A program made the position numbers and the translations under genes. The notes beneath the pieces are model-generated. The model worked only from the letters and a program-made list of their open reading frames with translations, was not told the DNA's origin and made no database searches. Below, one piece after another: positions 57,196-64,000 of a stretch of DNA of 64,000 bases. The stretch spans positions 1-64,000 of the forward strand of contig JACZKS010000029.1 of assembly GCA_014859895.1 (NCBI GenBank). The letters are read 5' to 3'. This DNA is from Rhodospirillales bacterium. GTDB taxonomy: Bacteria > Pseudomonadota > Alphaproteobacteria > Rhodospirillales > Shumkoniaceae. The number at the start of each line of letters is the position of its first letter. Within the stretch, counting starts at the first letter, position 1.

Positions 57196-58014
57196 TTGGC
57201 CACTTCGCCCAGCCCGTTTCGCTCCCTGCCCCCGCGCGAGATACGAAAGCGAATCCGCGCCCAACAGATCGATGCGCCGACGACGGGCATGGCCGACGGC
57301 TATGTCCAGGCCAACCTGGTGATCTTGCCCGAAGCGGACGCCGCCGACTTCCTGGCCTATTGCCGGGCCAATCCGAAACCATGCCCCTTGCTGGGCGTCG
57401 GCCGGCCCGGCGACGTCTCCCTCGACGCGGTCGCCAAGGATCTCGACATCCGCACCGACCTTCCAGGCTATCGCATTTTCCGCGACGGCGTTTCGACCGA
57501 TCGGGTCTCCGACATCACGCCGTATTGGCGCGACGATCTCGTCACTTTCGCGCTTGGCTGTTCGTTCTCTTTCGAGCATGCCCTTCTGGATGCCGGCCTG
57601 CCGGTTCGCCACATCGAACTCGGCCGCAACGTGCCGATGTTCCGCACCACAATCCCGACCGTTCCCCGCGGCTCCTTCACGGGCCCGCTTGTCGTGACCA
57701 TGCGCCCGTACCGGCCGGCCGATGCTATCGCCGCCATTCTGCTGTCCGAGCGCTACCCTCTCGCGCACGGCGCTCCGGTTCATATGGCATTTCCCGAGGC
57801 CATCGGGATCAGCGATCTCGGCAATCCCGATTACGGCGATCCCGTGCCGGTGGAGCCCGGCGAGATCCCGGTGTTCTGGGCGTGCGGCGTGACGCCGCAA
57901 GCGGCGTTGGAGCAGGCGGCGCTGCCCTTCGCCATTACCCATGATCCCGGCCATATGCTGATAACCGACATCGCGAACACCCGCATCGTCGGCGTCGACC
58001 AGTTGGAAGTGTGA
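57196..58014 (+). CDS. DUF1445 (UPF0317) putative hydro-lyase / D-glutamate cyclase-like protein
   Basis: This is a 272-aa cytoplasmic protein of the DUF1445 family. Landmarks are TGMADGYVQANLVILP (about residues 30-45), LGCSFSFEHALLDAGLP (about 120-136), NVPMFRTTIP and ITHDPGHMLITDI near the C-terminus. The family shares a domain with eukaryotic D-glutamate cyclase, which interconverts D-glutamate and 5-oxo-D-proline. The TTG start at 57196 is used because the family needs these N-terminal residues and no ATG is available. Its place before a TRAP transporter and an amidase suggests catabolism of a lactam or hydroxy acid. Confidence 0.85.
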   Translation: MATSPSPFRSLPPREIRKRIRAQQIDAPTTGMADGYVQANLVILPEADAADFLAYCRANPKPCPLLGVGRPGDVSLDAVAKDLDIRTDLPGYRIFRDGVSTDRVSDITPYWRDDLVTFALGCSFSFEHALLDAGLPVRHIELGRNVPMFRTTIPTVPRGSFTGPLVVTMRPYRPADAIAAILLSERYPLAHGAPVHMAFPEAIGISDLGNPDYGDPVPVEPGEIPVFWACGVTPQAALEQAALPFAITHDPGHMLITDIANTRIVGVDQLEV

Positions 58015-58057
58015 TCGAGCGAAGACCATCGGAAACCCTGGAAGAGGAGTTTTTGAG

Positions 58058-59119
58058 ATGCGTGGGATGAAGTTTCTAACCGCCGTGGCCGCCGCCACTC
58101 TGTTGGGCGCAAGCGCCGGGGCCGCCGACATCGACAGTACGAAGCTGACCTACGTGGGAAGCTGGAGCGGTCTCGTCCTGTTCAAGCAGTTCGAAAAACC
58201 GTTCTGGTCGGAAACCCTGCCCAAGGCGTCGGGCGGGAAGATCGAAGTCGAGGTTTCGACCTTCGATCAGATGGGCCTCAAGGGTGCCGAGGTATATCGC
58301 CTTCTGGCGAAGAACGTATTCGATATCGGGGCGACGGTCGCCGACTATACGGTCCAGGACGCGCCGGAACTCGAAGGCCTCGACATCCCGATGATGGCAT
58401 CCGACCCCAAGCTGGCCCAGGCCGCCGCCATGGCCTACAAGCCGGTGGTCGACGACATCATGGCCAAGCGGTTCGACGCCAAGGTTCTGGCCATCGTGCC
58501 TTATCCGGCCCAGGTGCTGTTTTGCAACAAGCCGATCAAGGGGCTTGCCGACATCAAGGGCCTGAAGGTCCGCGCCAGCGGCCGCTCGACCGCCGAGTTT
58601 CTGACCGCGGCCGGGGCCGAAGGTATCACCATGGCATTCAGCGAGGTTCCCGGCGCGTTGCAGCGCGGCGTCATCGACTGCGCCGTCACCGGCTCGCTTT
58701 CCGGATACAGCGCGGGATGGGGCGAAGTCGCCAAGGTTCTCTACCCCCTGCCGATCGGCGGCTGGGACCACGTGGTGACGGCCATCTCCCTGAAGAAGTG
58801 GAATTCTCTCGGCAAGGCCACCCAGCAATTCCTGCTCGCCGAAGTGGTGGAAAAGCTGGAAAATCAGGTCTGGAAGGCCGCCGAGGACGACTCGGAGCAA
58901 GGGATCGCCTGTCTGAGCGGCAAGGGCAAGGTGGCATGCAAACACGGGAAGCCCGGCAGCATGACCATCGTCGAGCCGACGGCCGAGGAAATGGCCCGGG
59001 CACGCAAGCTGCTTCTTGAAAAATCCCTTCCCGCCTGGGCATCCCGCGTCGAGGACGAGTGGGTCAAGCGGTGGAACGACACGATCGGCAAAACCGTCGA
59101 CCTGATCGCCAAGAAGTAG
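58058..59119 (+). CDS. dctP: TRAP transporter substrate-binding protein (DctP family)
   Basis: This is a 353-aa periplasmic protein with a signal peptide (AVAAATLLGASAGAADI). The DctP fold is shown by SGGKIEVEVSTFDQMGLKG (about residues 59-77), KGLKVRASGRSTAEFLTAAG (about 167-186, containing the carboxylate-binding Arg) and GVIDCAVTGSLSGYSAGW. It delivers an organic acid to the DctQM membrane pair encoded next. AGAGGAG precedes ATG 58058. Ligand identity cannot be read from the sequence. Confidence 0.92.
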   Translation: MRGMKFLTAVAAATLLGASAGAADIDSTKLTYVGSWSGLVLFKQFEKPFWSETLPKASGGKIEVEVSTFDQMGLKGAEVYRLLAKNVFDIGATVADYTVQDAPELEGLDIPMMASDPKLAQAAAMAYKPVVDDIMAKRFDAKVLAIVPYPAQVLFCNKPIKGLADIKGLKVRASGRSTAEFLTAAGAEGITMAFSEVPGALQRGVIDCAVTGSLSGYSAGWGEVAKVLYPLPIGGWDHVVTAISLKKWNSLGKATQQFLLAEVVEKLENQVWKAAEDDSEQGIACLSGKGKVACKHGKPGSMTIVEPTAEEMARARKLLLEKSLPAWASRVEDEWVKRWNDTIGKTVDLIAKK

Positions 59120-59131
59120 TCCCAGTCGAAA

Positions 59132-59160
59132 GGCGCGACCGGCCCCATTCCGGTCGCGCC
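59132..59160 (+). other. Intercistronic hairpin between dctP and dctQ
   Basis: GGCGCGACCGG (59132-59142) and CCGGTCGCGCC (59150-59160) form a perfect 11-bp stem with a 7-nt loop and no T run. It is placed like the hairpins after urtA and after the FbpA-like gene, and probably raises binding-protein expression relative to the permeases. Confidence 0.6.
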
Positions 59161-59186
59161 CCCTTCCCTCCCGCCGGGGCCCAGCC

Positions 59187-59744
59187 ATGACTGCAGCGCT
59201 TGACGTCTTCGTTGACCGGGTCGACCGGATCTCGCGGTGCCTCGCCTATCTCGGCGGCACGATGCTGCTGCTGATCGTGGCCGTGATCGCCCTGGAAATC
59301 GTTCTTCGGCGTGTTTTCGCGGTGACGCTTGGCCTGGGTTTCGAGATGTCAGGCTATGTTCTTGCCATCTCCTCGTCGTGGGCGTTCGCCTATGCCCTGT
59401 TCCGCAAGGCGCACATCCGCATCGACGCCGCCTATGTGCGGGTCGGCCAGCGGGCACGGGTCACCCTCGATATCCTCGCCCTGGCGGCGTTCGTTGCCTT
59501 CGCGGTGGTCGTCTGCGAGGCCGCCGGAAGCGTGGTTCTGGAATCCGTCAGCCGCAATTCCCTGTCCAACACGCCGCTCCAGACCCCTCTTTGGATTCCT
59601 CAGGCCCTGTGGCTGGCCGGCCTCGCCTGGTTCGCCTTCGCGACGGTCGTACTGCTGCTGCGGATTGCCGTCGCCACGGTTTCCGGCGACTTCGAAACCG
59701 TCCAACGGCTGGCCGGCAGCCCGACGCTGGATGAGAAAATCTAG
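59187..59744 (+). CDS. dctQ: TRAP transporter small permease (DctQ family)
   Basis: This is a 185-aa inner-membrane protein with four hydrophobic helices, the DctQ pattern. ALEIVLRRVFAVTLGLGFEM (about residues 35-54) and SSWAFAYALFRKAHIRIDA (about 62-80) are typical. It forms the small subunit that bridges the binding protein and DctM. It ends 33 bp before dctM. Confidence 0.9.
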   Translation: MTAALDVFVDRVDRISRCLAYLGGTMLLLIVAVIALEIVLRRVFAVTLGLGFEMSGYVLAISSSWAFAYALFRKAHIRIDAAYVRVGQRARVTLDILALAAFVAFAVVVCEAAGSVVLESVSRNSLSNTPLQTPLWIPQALWLAGLAWFAFATVVLLLRIAVATVSGDFETVQRLAGSPTLDEKI

Positions 59745-59777
59745 GATGATGCGGACCGGTTTCCGGAGACTGCCAAC

Positions 59778-61061
59778 ATGATCGGCCTCGCGCTCGTTAT
59801 CCTGGTCTCGCTGATGGCGCTTTCGATCCCCGTCGCGGTCACGCTTCTGGGGCTCAGCCTGTTCATGGACCAGGCTTTTTCGCGGTTCCCGCTCCACCGT
59901 GCCTTGGGCGAAGTCCTGTGGTCGGCCTCGGACAGCTTTCTGCTCATCGCCATCCCGTTGTTTATTCTCCTGGGCGAGATCCTGGTCCGCACCGGCATCG
60001 CGCGACGCACCTACGGCGCGCTCGAGGCTTGGCTTTCCTGGCTGCCCGGCGGGCTGCTGCACGCGAACATCGGAACGGCGACATTCTTTTCGGCAACGTC
60101 GGGATCCAGCGTGGCGACCGCCGCAACGGTCGGAACCGTAGCCATGCCGCAGGCCCGCGCGCTCGGCTATCATGAAAGCTTGTTTGCGGGTTCCATTGCG
60201 GCGGGTGGAACATTGGGGATCATGATCCCGCCCTCGATCAACCTGATCGTTTACGGGTTCCTGACCGAGACCTCGATTCCTCGTCTTTTCATCGCAGGGA
60301 TCATCCCTGGCGTGGCTTTGGCGCTTTCATTCATCGCCGGAACGGTGCTGATCTGTTCGATCAAACCGCAGTGGGGCGGCCCGCGACGGCGACACACTTG
60401 GCGGGCACGGCTCCGGGGCCTGGTCGATCTGCTGCCGGTTTTCGTCCTCTTCTCCGTGATCATCGGGTCGATCTATACCGGTTGGGCGACGCCGACCGAG
60501 GCTGCCGCCGTTGGCGTGCTGACAACCCTGGCCTTCGCGGTCATCCTGGGCGAGTTGTCCATCGACATGCTCAAGGAGTCGCTGGCCGGCACCATGCGGA
60601 CGTCGGCCATGATCATGCTGATCATCACGTCGGCCTATTTTCTGAACTTCGTGCTTTCAGCGGCCGGCGCAACGCGGGCGCTCAGCGCTTTCGTCGAAAA
60701 CACGGGAATGGGACCGACGGCGACCATGCTGCTGATCATCGGCATGTACGTCATCCTGGGGTTTTTCGTCGAGACCCTGTCGCTGATGGTCATCACCATC
60801 CCTGTGGTCGAACCGGTCGTCGTCGCTTTGGGCTACGATCCGATCTGGTTCGGAATCATGCTGATCCTGCTGATCGAGATGGCGCTGATCACCCCGCCCG
60901 TAGGCCTCAATCTCTACGTGGTCCAGGGCGTTCGCGGCCGAGGATCGTTGAACGAGGTCATGATCGGAGCCCTTCCGTATGCGGCAATTATGCTTTTGAT
61001 GGCGGGGGTTTTGCTGATGGTACCCGACTTGGCCCTGTTCCTGCCGCGGGCCATGAATTGA
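59778..61061 (+). CDS. dctM: TRAP transporter large permease (DctM family)
   Basis: This is a 427-aa inner-membrane Na+-coupled permease with about 12 helices. Family landmarks are SVATAATVGTVAMPQARALG (about residues 111-130), GGTLGIMIPPSINLIVYG (about 141-158), SIYTGWATPTEAAAVGVL (about 231-248) and LITPPVGLNLYVVQG (about 370-384). With DctP and DctQ it makes a complete TRAP transporter. Confidence 0.94.
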   Translation: MIGLALVILVSLMALSIPVAVTLLGLSLFMDQAFSRFPLHRALGEVLWSASDSFLLIAIPLFILLGEILVRTGIARRTYGALEAWLSWLPGGLLHANIGTATFFSATSGSSVATAATVGTVAMPQARALGYHESLFAGSIAAGGTLGIMIPPSINLIVYGFLTETSIPRLFIAGIIPGVALALSFIAGTVLICSIKPQWGGPRRRHTWRARLRGLVDLLPVFVLFSVIIGSIYTGWATPTEAAAVGVLTTLAFAVILGELSIDMLKESLAGTMRTSAMIMLIITSAYFLNFVLSAAGATRALSAFVENTGMGPTATMLLIIGMYVILGFFVETLSLMVITIPVVEPVVVALGYDPIWFGIMLILLIEMALITPPVGLNLYVVQGVRGRGSLNEVMIGALPYAAIMLLMAGVLLMVPDLALFLPRAMN

Positions 61062-61088
61062 ACCGATGACGTGATGCGGGGAATTGCC

Positions 61089-61763
61089 ATGCTTCAATTT
61101 CGTTCACCCGGGGAAAATGCGATCGCGGTGGATATCCGCGATGTGATCATCGCGGGATGGGCCGGCCGCGACACCGCCGCCGTTCAGAAGCACATCGAGG
61201 AGTTGGCCGCGGTGGGCGTCGCCCCGCCGTCGGCGACCCCCGTCTTCTATCGAGTTTCGGCGGACAGGCTGACCACGGCCCCGCACATCCAAGTTCTGGG
61301 GCCGGACAGTTCGGGCGAGGTCGAGGCCGTCCTGATCGGAAGTGCCGGGCGTCTGTGGATCGGCATCGGATCGGATCACACCGATCGCCGGGTCGAATCC
61401 TATTCGGTCGCCGTGTCGAAAGAACTGTGCCCCAAGCCGGTGGGGCCGGAAGTGTGGCCGTTCGACGCCGTCGCCGGTCATTGGGATGACCTGATCCTGC
61501 GGGCCCGCGCGGTAATCGACGGTGATGGCGTCCTCTATCAGGAAGGCCCGGTTTCCGGACTGCTGCGGCCCGAGCTGTTGATGGCGAAATGGAAAGGCAC
61601 GGCGGAACCGCTTGGGGACGGGCAGGCGATGTTCTGCGGTACGCTGGCCGCGATTGGCGGCGTGCGCCCGGGAACCCGTTTCGAGATGACACTGGAAGAC
61701 CCGGTGCTCGGCCGAACGATCACCCACGCCTACGATATCGACGTTTTGCCGGTCGTCGCCTGA
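61089..61763 (+). CDS. DUF2848 family protein
   Basis: This is a 224-aa protein. I start at ATG 61089 because GGGGA lies 6 bp upstream; ATG 61074 and GTG 61071 are upstream alternatives. It has no signal or membrane segment. DUF2848 landmarks are VIIAGWAGRD (about residues 20-29), SATPVFYRVSADRLTTAPHI and IGIGSDHTDRRVESYSVAVS (about 93-112). The fold is related to fumarylacetoacetate hydrolase-like enzymes, but the reaction is unknown. Its position between TRAP and amidase genes supports a hydrolytic or isomerising step in the same pathway. Confidence 0.83.
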   Translation: MLQFRSPGENAIAVDIRDVIIAGWAGRDTAAVQKHIEELAAVGVAPPSATPVFYRVSADRLTTAPHIQVLGPDSSGEVEAVLIGSAGRLWIGIGSDHTDRRVESYSVAVSKELCPKPVGPEVWPFDAVAGHWDDLILRARAVIDGDGVLYQEGPVSGLLRPELLMAKWKGTAEPLGDGQAMFCGTLAAIGGVRPGTRFEMTLEDPVLGRTITHAYDIDVLPVVA

Positions 61764-61781
61764 TCGGCCCAGTCGGGAGAA

Positions 61782-63152
61782 ATGGTCATGTTTGCCGACA
61801 CGCGATCGCTCGCGGAAATCCGTCAGGCGTTGGATGCCGGCCACCTGCACAGCGAAGCCCTGACCGAAGAGGCGTTGGCGCGGGCTCGAACCCCGGAGGG
61901 CCGGATCGTCTTCACGGAAAGCTTCGAGGACGCGGCGTTGGCCCAGGCGCGTGCGACGGATCAGTTGCGCAAGGTCGGCATTCCCCTTGGCCCACTGGCC
62001 GGAATCCCGGTTTCCGTGAAGGACCTGTTCGACGTCGCCGGTCACCAGACGCGCGCCGGATCGCGGGTACTGGCGGAATCCCCGCCCGCGAAAATGGATG
62101 CGCCCGCGATCGCAAGGCTTCGCGCGGCGGGGGCGGTGATTGTCGGCCATACCAACATGACCGAGTTCGCTTTCTCGGGCCTCGGTGTCAATCCGCACTA
62201 CGGCACCCCCGGGAACCCTTGGGACCGCAACCACGTTGCCGGGGGCTCGTCCTCGGGGGCGGCGGTATCGGTGAGCGACGGCATGGCCTTCGCGGGGATT
62301 GGAACCGATACCGGCGGATCGGTGCGCATCCCGGCTGCCTTCTGCGGCCTGACCGGCTTCAAGCCGACCTGGGGACGGAGCGATCTCGGCGGTACCATCC
62401 CGTTGTCGACGAGCCTGGATTCCATCGGCCCCATCGCCCGTTCGGTGGCCTGTTGCGCGCTGCTCGGCGCCGTACTGGCCGGCGAGCAACCGCGGACGCC
62501 GCAGCCCTTGAGGGGGCTCCGGCTGGCGGCACCGCAATCCTACGTTCTGGACGGTCTCGACGATGCCGTCGCCACGGCCTACGCACGCGCCCTGTCGGCG
62601 CTTTCCGCGGCAGGGGCTCGAATCGACGATGTTCGTTTCGACCATCTGGCAAAGGTGCCGGATTTACTGGCGGGTGGCGGCATCACCGCCGCCGAGAGCT
62701 ACGCTTGGCATCGCCGCCTGTTGGCCGAAAAGGGCGATCTTTACGATCCCCGTGTCCGAAGTCGCATAGAACGAGGTGCGGGCATATCGGCCGCCGACTA
62801 TCTCGATCTTCTCGCTGCACGGGCGGATCAGATCGCCACCATGGATCGCGCCCTGGCGCCCTTCGACGCCGCCGTCATGCCGACGGTTGCCATCGTCGCC
62901 CCGAAGATTGCCGATCTCGAAAGCGACGACGACTACTCCCGTTTCAACCTTTTGGCCCTGCGCAATCCGTCGGTATCGAATCTTCTCGGTTTATGCTGCG
63001 CATCGGTTCCGTGCCAGCGACCCGGAGACCTGCCGGTTGGCCTGTCCGTAGTCGGCCGTGGAGACACCGACCGGCATATCCTTGGGGTCGCCGTAACGGT
63101 GGAGAAAGTCCTGCAAGACGCAGGGCTCGGCCTTCCCGAAGCGGGGCGGTAG
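61782..63152 (+). CDS. Amidase signature family amidohydrolase
   Basis: This is a 456-aa amidase. The Ser-cisSer-Lys triad is visible: the catalytic Lys in VSVKDLFDVAGH (about residue 79), the cis-Ser in AGGSSSGAAVSV (about 153-156) and the nucleophile Ser in GTDTGGSVRIPAAFCGLTG (about residue 180). It hydrolyses a C-N bond in an amide whose identity I cannot determine. It is the last + strand gene of the locus and is convergent with the PdxA-like gene 24 bp away. Confidence 0.92.
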   Translation: MVMFADTRSLAEIRQALDAGHLHSEALTEEALARARTPEGRIVFTESFEDAALAQARATDQLRKVGIPLGPLAGIPVSVKDLFDVAGHQTRAGSRVLAESPPAKMDAPAIARLRAAGAVIVGHTNMTEFAFSGLGVNPHYGTPGNPWDRNHVAGGSSSGAAVSVSDGMAFAGIGTDTGGSVRIPAAFCGLTGFKPTWGRSDLGGTIPLSTSLDSIGPIARSVACCALLGAVLAGEQPRTPQPLRGLRLAAPQSYVLDGLDDAVATAYARALSALSAAGARIDDVRFDHLAKVPDLLAGGGITAAESYAWHRRLLAEKGDLYDPRVRSRIERGAGISAADYLDLLAARADQIATMDRALAPFDAAVMPTVAIVAPKIADLESDDDYSRFNLLALRNPSVSNLLGLCCASVPCQRPGDLPVGLSVVGRGDTDRHILGVAVTVEKVLQDAGLGLPEAGR

Positions 63153-63176
63153 GGCAGCCAGGGGACGAGGCAGCGT

Positions 63177-64000
63177 CTATTTCCCGACCGGCCGCATCGT
63201 CCGGGCCATGCGGATGGCGGCCTGCATGTTTTGCGGGTCGGCGACGCCCTTCCAGGCGATGTCAAAGGCCGTGCCGTGATCGACGGAAGTCCGCAGGATC
63301 GGCAGGCCGGCGGTCACGTTCACCGTTTCGTGGCGTCCCAGCAATTTCGCCGGGATATGCCCCTGATCGTGGAACTGGGCGACGACCAGGTCGTACTTGC
63401 CGTCGACCGCCTGGGAAAATACCACGTCGCCGGGAACGGGGCCGGTGACGTCCATCCCCTCGTCTCGCGCCGCCGCGACCGCCGGCACGACGAACTCATC
63501 GTCCTCGGTACCGAACATCCCGCCCTCCCCGGCGTGGGGATTAAGCGCCGAAACCGCAATCCGAGGGTTTCGAATGCCGGTGCTGAGCACGTGATGGTAG
63601 CCGGCCCGGATCGTGCGCAGGATTTTTTCGACCCGGCACAGTTCGGCGGCCTTGGAGAGCGAAACATGGGTGGTCACGTGAATCACGGAAAGTTGGGGGC
63701 AGGCAAGAACGGCATAGGACGTGTCCACGCCGCACAGGTGGGCCAGCGCTCCGGTATGTCCGTTATAGGGATAGCCCGCCTCGCGTAGCGCGGCCTTGTT
63801 CAGGGATGCGGTCACGATGACGTCGATGTCTCCCCTCAGGGCCATATCCACGCCACGCTTGACGCACTGAAAGGCGGCTTCCCCCGCCGCACCCGACTGG
63901 ATGCCGTCGCGGATGGCATCGCGGTTTTTCGCCGGAACCGCTTCCAGACGAACCTTGCCCGACGGGACGGCGCCTCCGTTCTCGACAAAAATCGCGTCTA
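63177..64000 (-). CDS. PdxA-like 4-phosphate/hydroxyacid dehydrogenase (partial, 5' end outside window)
   Basis: The visible 274 residues are the C-terminal part of a PdxA-family NAD-dependent dehydrogenase-decarboxylase. Landmarks include ASLNKAALREAGYPYNGHT (the substrate/metal region), the conserved SALNPHAGEGG, VPGDVVFSQAVDGKYDLVVAQFHDQGH (metal Asp and His residues) and GLPILRTSVDHGTAFDIAWKG. The frame is open to the end of the window. Next to TRAP and amidase genes it is more likely a PdxA2-type sugar-acid phosphate enzyme than the vitamin B6 enzyme, but the missing N-terminus prevents a check. Confidence 0.88.
   Translation of the reverse strand, partial: DAIFVENGGAVPSGKVRLEAVPAKNRDAIRDGIQSGAAGEAAFQCVKRGVDMALRGDIDVIVTASLNKAALREAGYPYNGHTGALAHLCGVDTSYAVLACPQLSVIHVTTHVSLSKAAELCRVEKILRTIRAGYHHVLSTGIRNPRIAVSALNPHAGEGGMFGTEDDEFVVPAVAAARDEGMDVTGPVPGDVVFSQAVDGKYDLVVAQFHDQGHIPAKLLGRHETVNVTAGLPILRTSVDHGTAFDIAWKGVADPQNMQAAIRMARTMRPVGK

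Overview
The window is about 64 kb of a GC-rich chromosome, very probably from an alphaproteobacterium and most likely a Rhodospirillales-type organism. The basis is the three-subunit urease with UrtABCDE, a TamAB pair, a TRAP carboxylate cluster, and the RibD-like/RibA/creatininase/PTPS-like neighbourhood. I read no tRNA, rRNA, insertion sequence, phage gene or CRISPR array. Genes are dense, and many neighbours overlap by ATGA, so most of the window is operonic.

Layout. 1-11580 is a urea island: ureD-A-B-C-E (minus strand, ureE cut by the window edge), a divergent Dur3-like Na+/urea symporter with a 46-residue membrane partner, and the urea ABC transporter urtA-B-C-D-E (minus). 12159-13887 encodes a periplasmic quinoprotein-type sugar dehydrogenase and a small cytochrome c. 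13894-17136 holds a YgiQ-type radical SAM protein and a Ca2+/Na+ antiporter. 17139-21400 is an Fe(III)-type ABC importer. 21505-27742 is tamA-tamB. 28071-32236 is a nitrite uptake and reduction operon: a NirC-type channel, a siroheme reductase, and an Fe-S/FAD reductase that probably supplies its electrons.

32334-42344 is an uncharacterised cluster of riboflavin- and pterin-like enzymes. It has a Cys-less alcohol-dehydrogenase relative, a PTPS homologue without its catalytic Cys, a glycosyltransferase and a methyltransferase. It also has a RibD reductase-only protein, GTP cyclohydrolase II with a degenerate RibB half, and a creatininase/ArfB-type hydrolase. These sit beside membrane-lipid proteins: a sulfatase/LtaS-like enzyme, an LPG-synthase-TM protein and a CDP-alcohol phosphatidyltransferase. 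A glycosylated pyrimidine or pterin product that may be membrane-attached is a reasonable inference.

42498-55997 is the most striking region. It encodes a 1284-residue SARP-type regulator (winged helix, BTAD, degenerate cyclase domain, ATPase, TPR), then an MliC/DUF333 lipoprotein, a 2150-residue secreted repeat protein ending in ricin-type lectin domains, and a TPR-secretin lipoprotein. Four tandem heptamer operators (CTAACGC-N4-CTAACGC), each followed 8 bp later by a -10-like hexamer, tie the regulator to this cluster. Two of them point leftward towards the CDP-alcohol transferase. I interpret the region as a dedicated secretin system for exporting or displaying a giant lectin.

56215-64000 is a LysR-controlled catabolic locus: a DUF1445 hydro-lyase/D-glutamate-cyclase-like protein, a TRAP transporter, a DUF2848 protein, an amidase and a PdxA-like dehydrogenase truncated by the window edge. 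An operator palindrome and a sigma-70-like promoter lie between lysR and the hydro-lyase gene.
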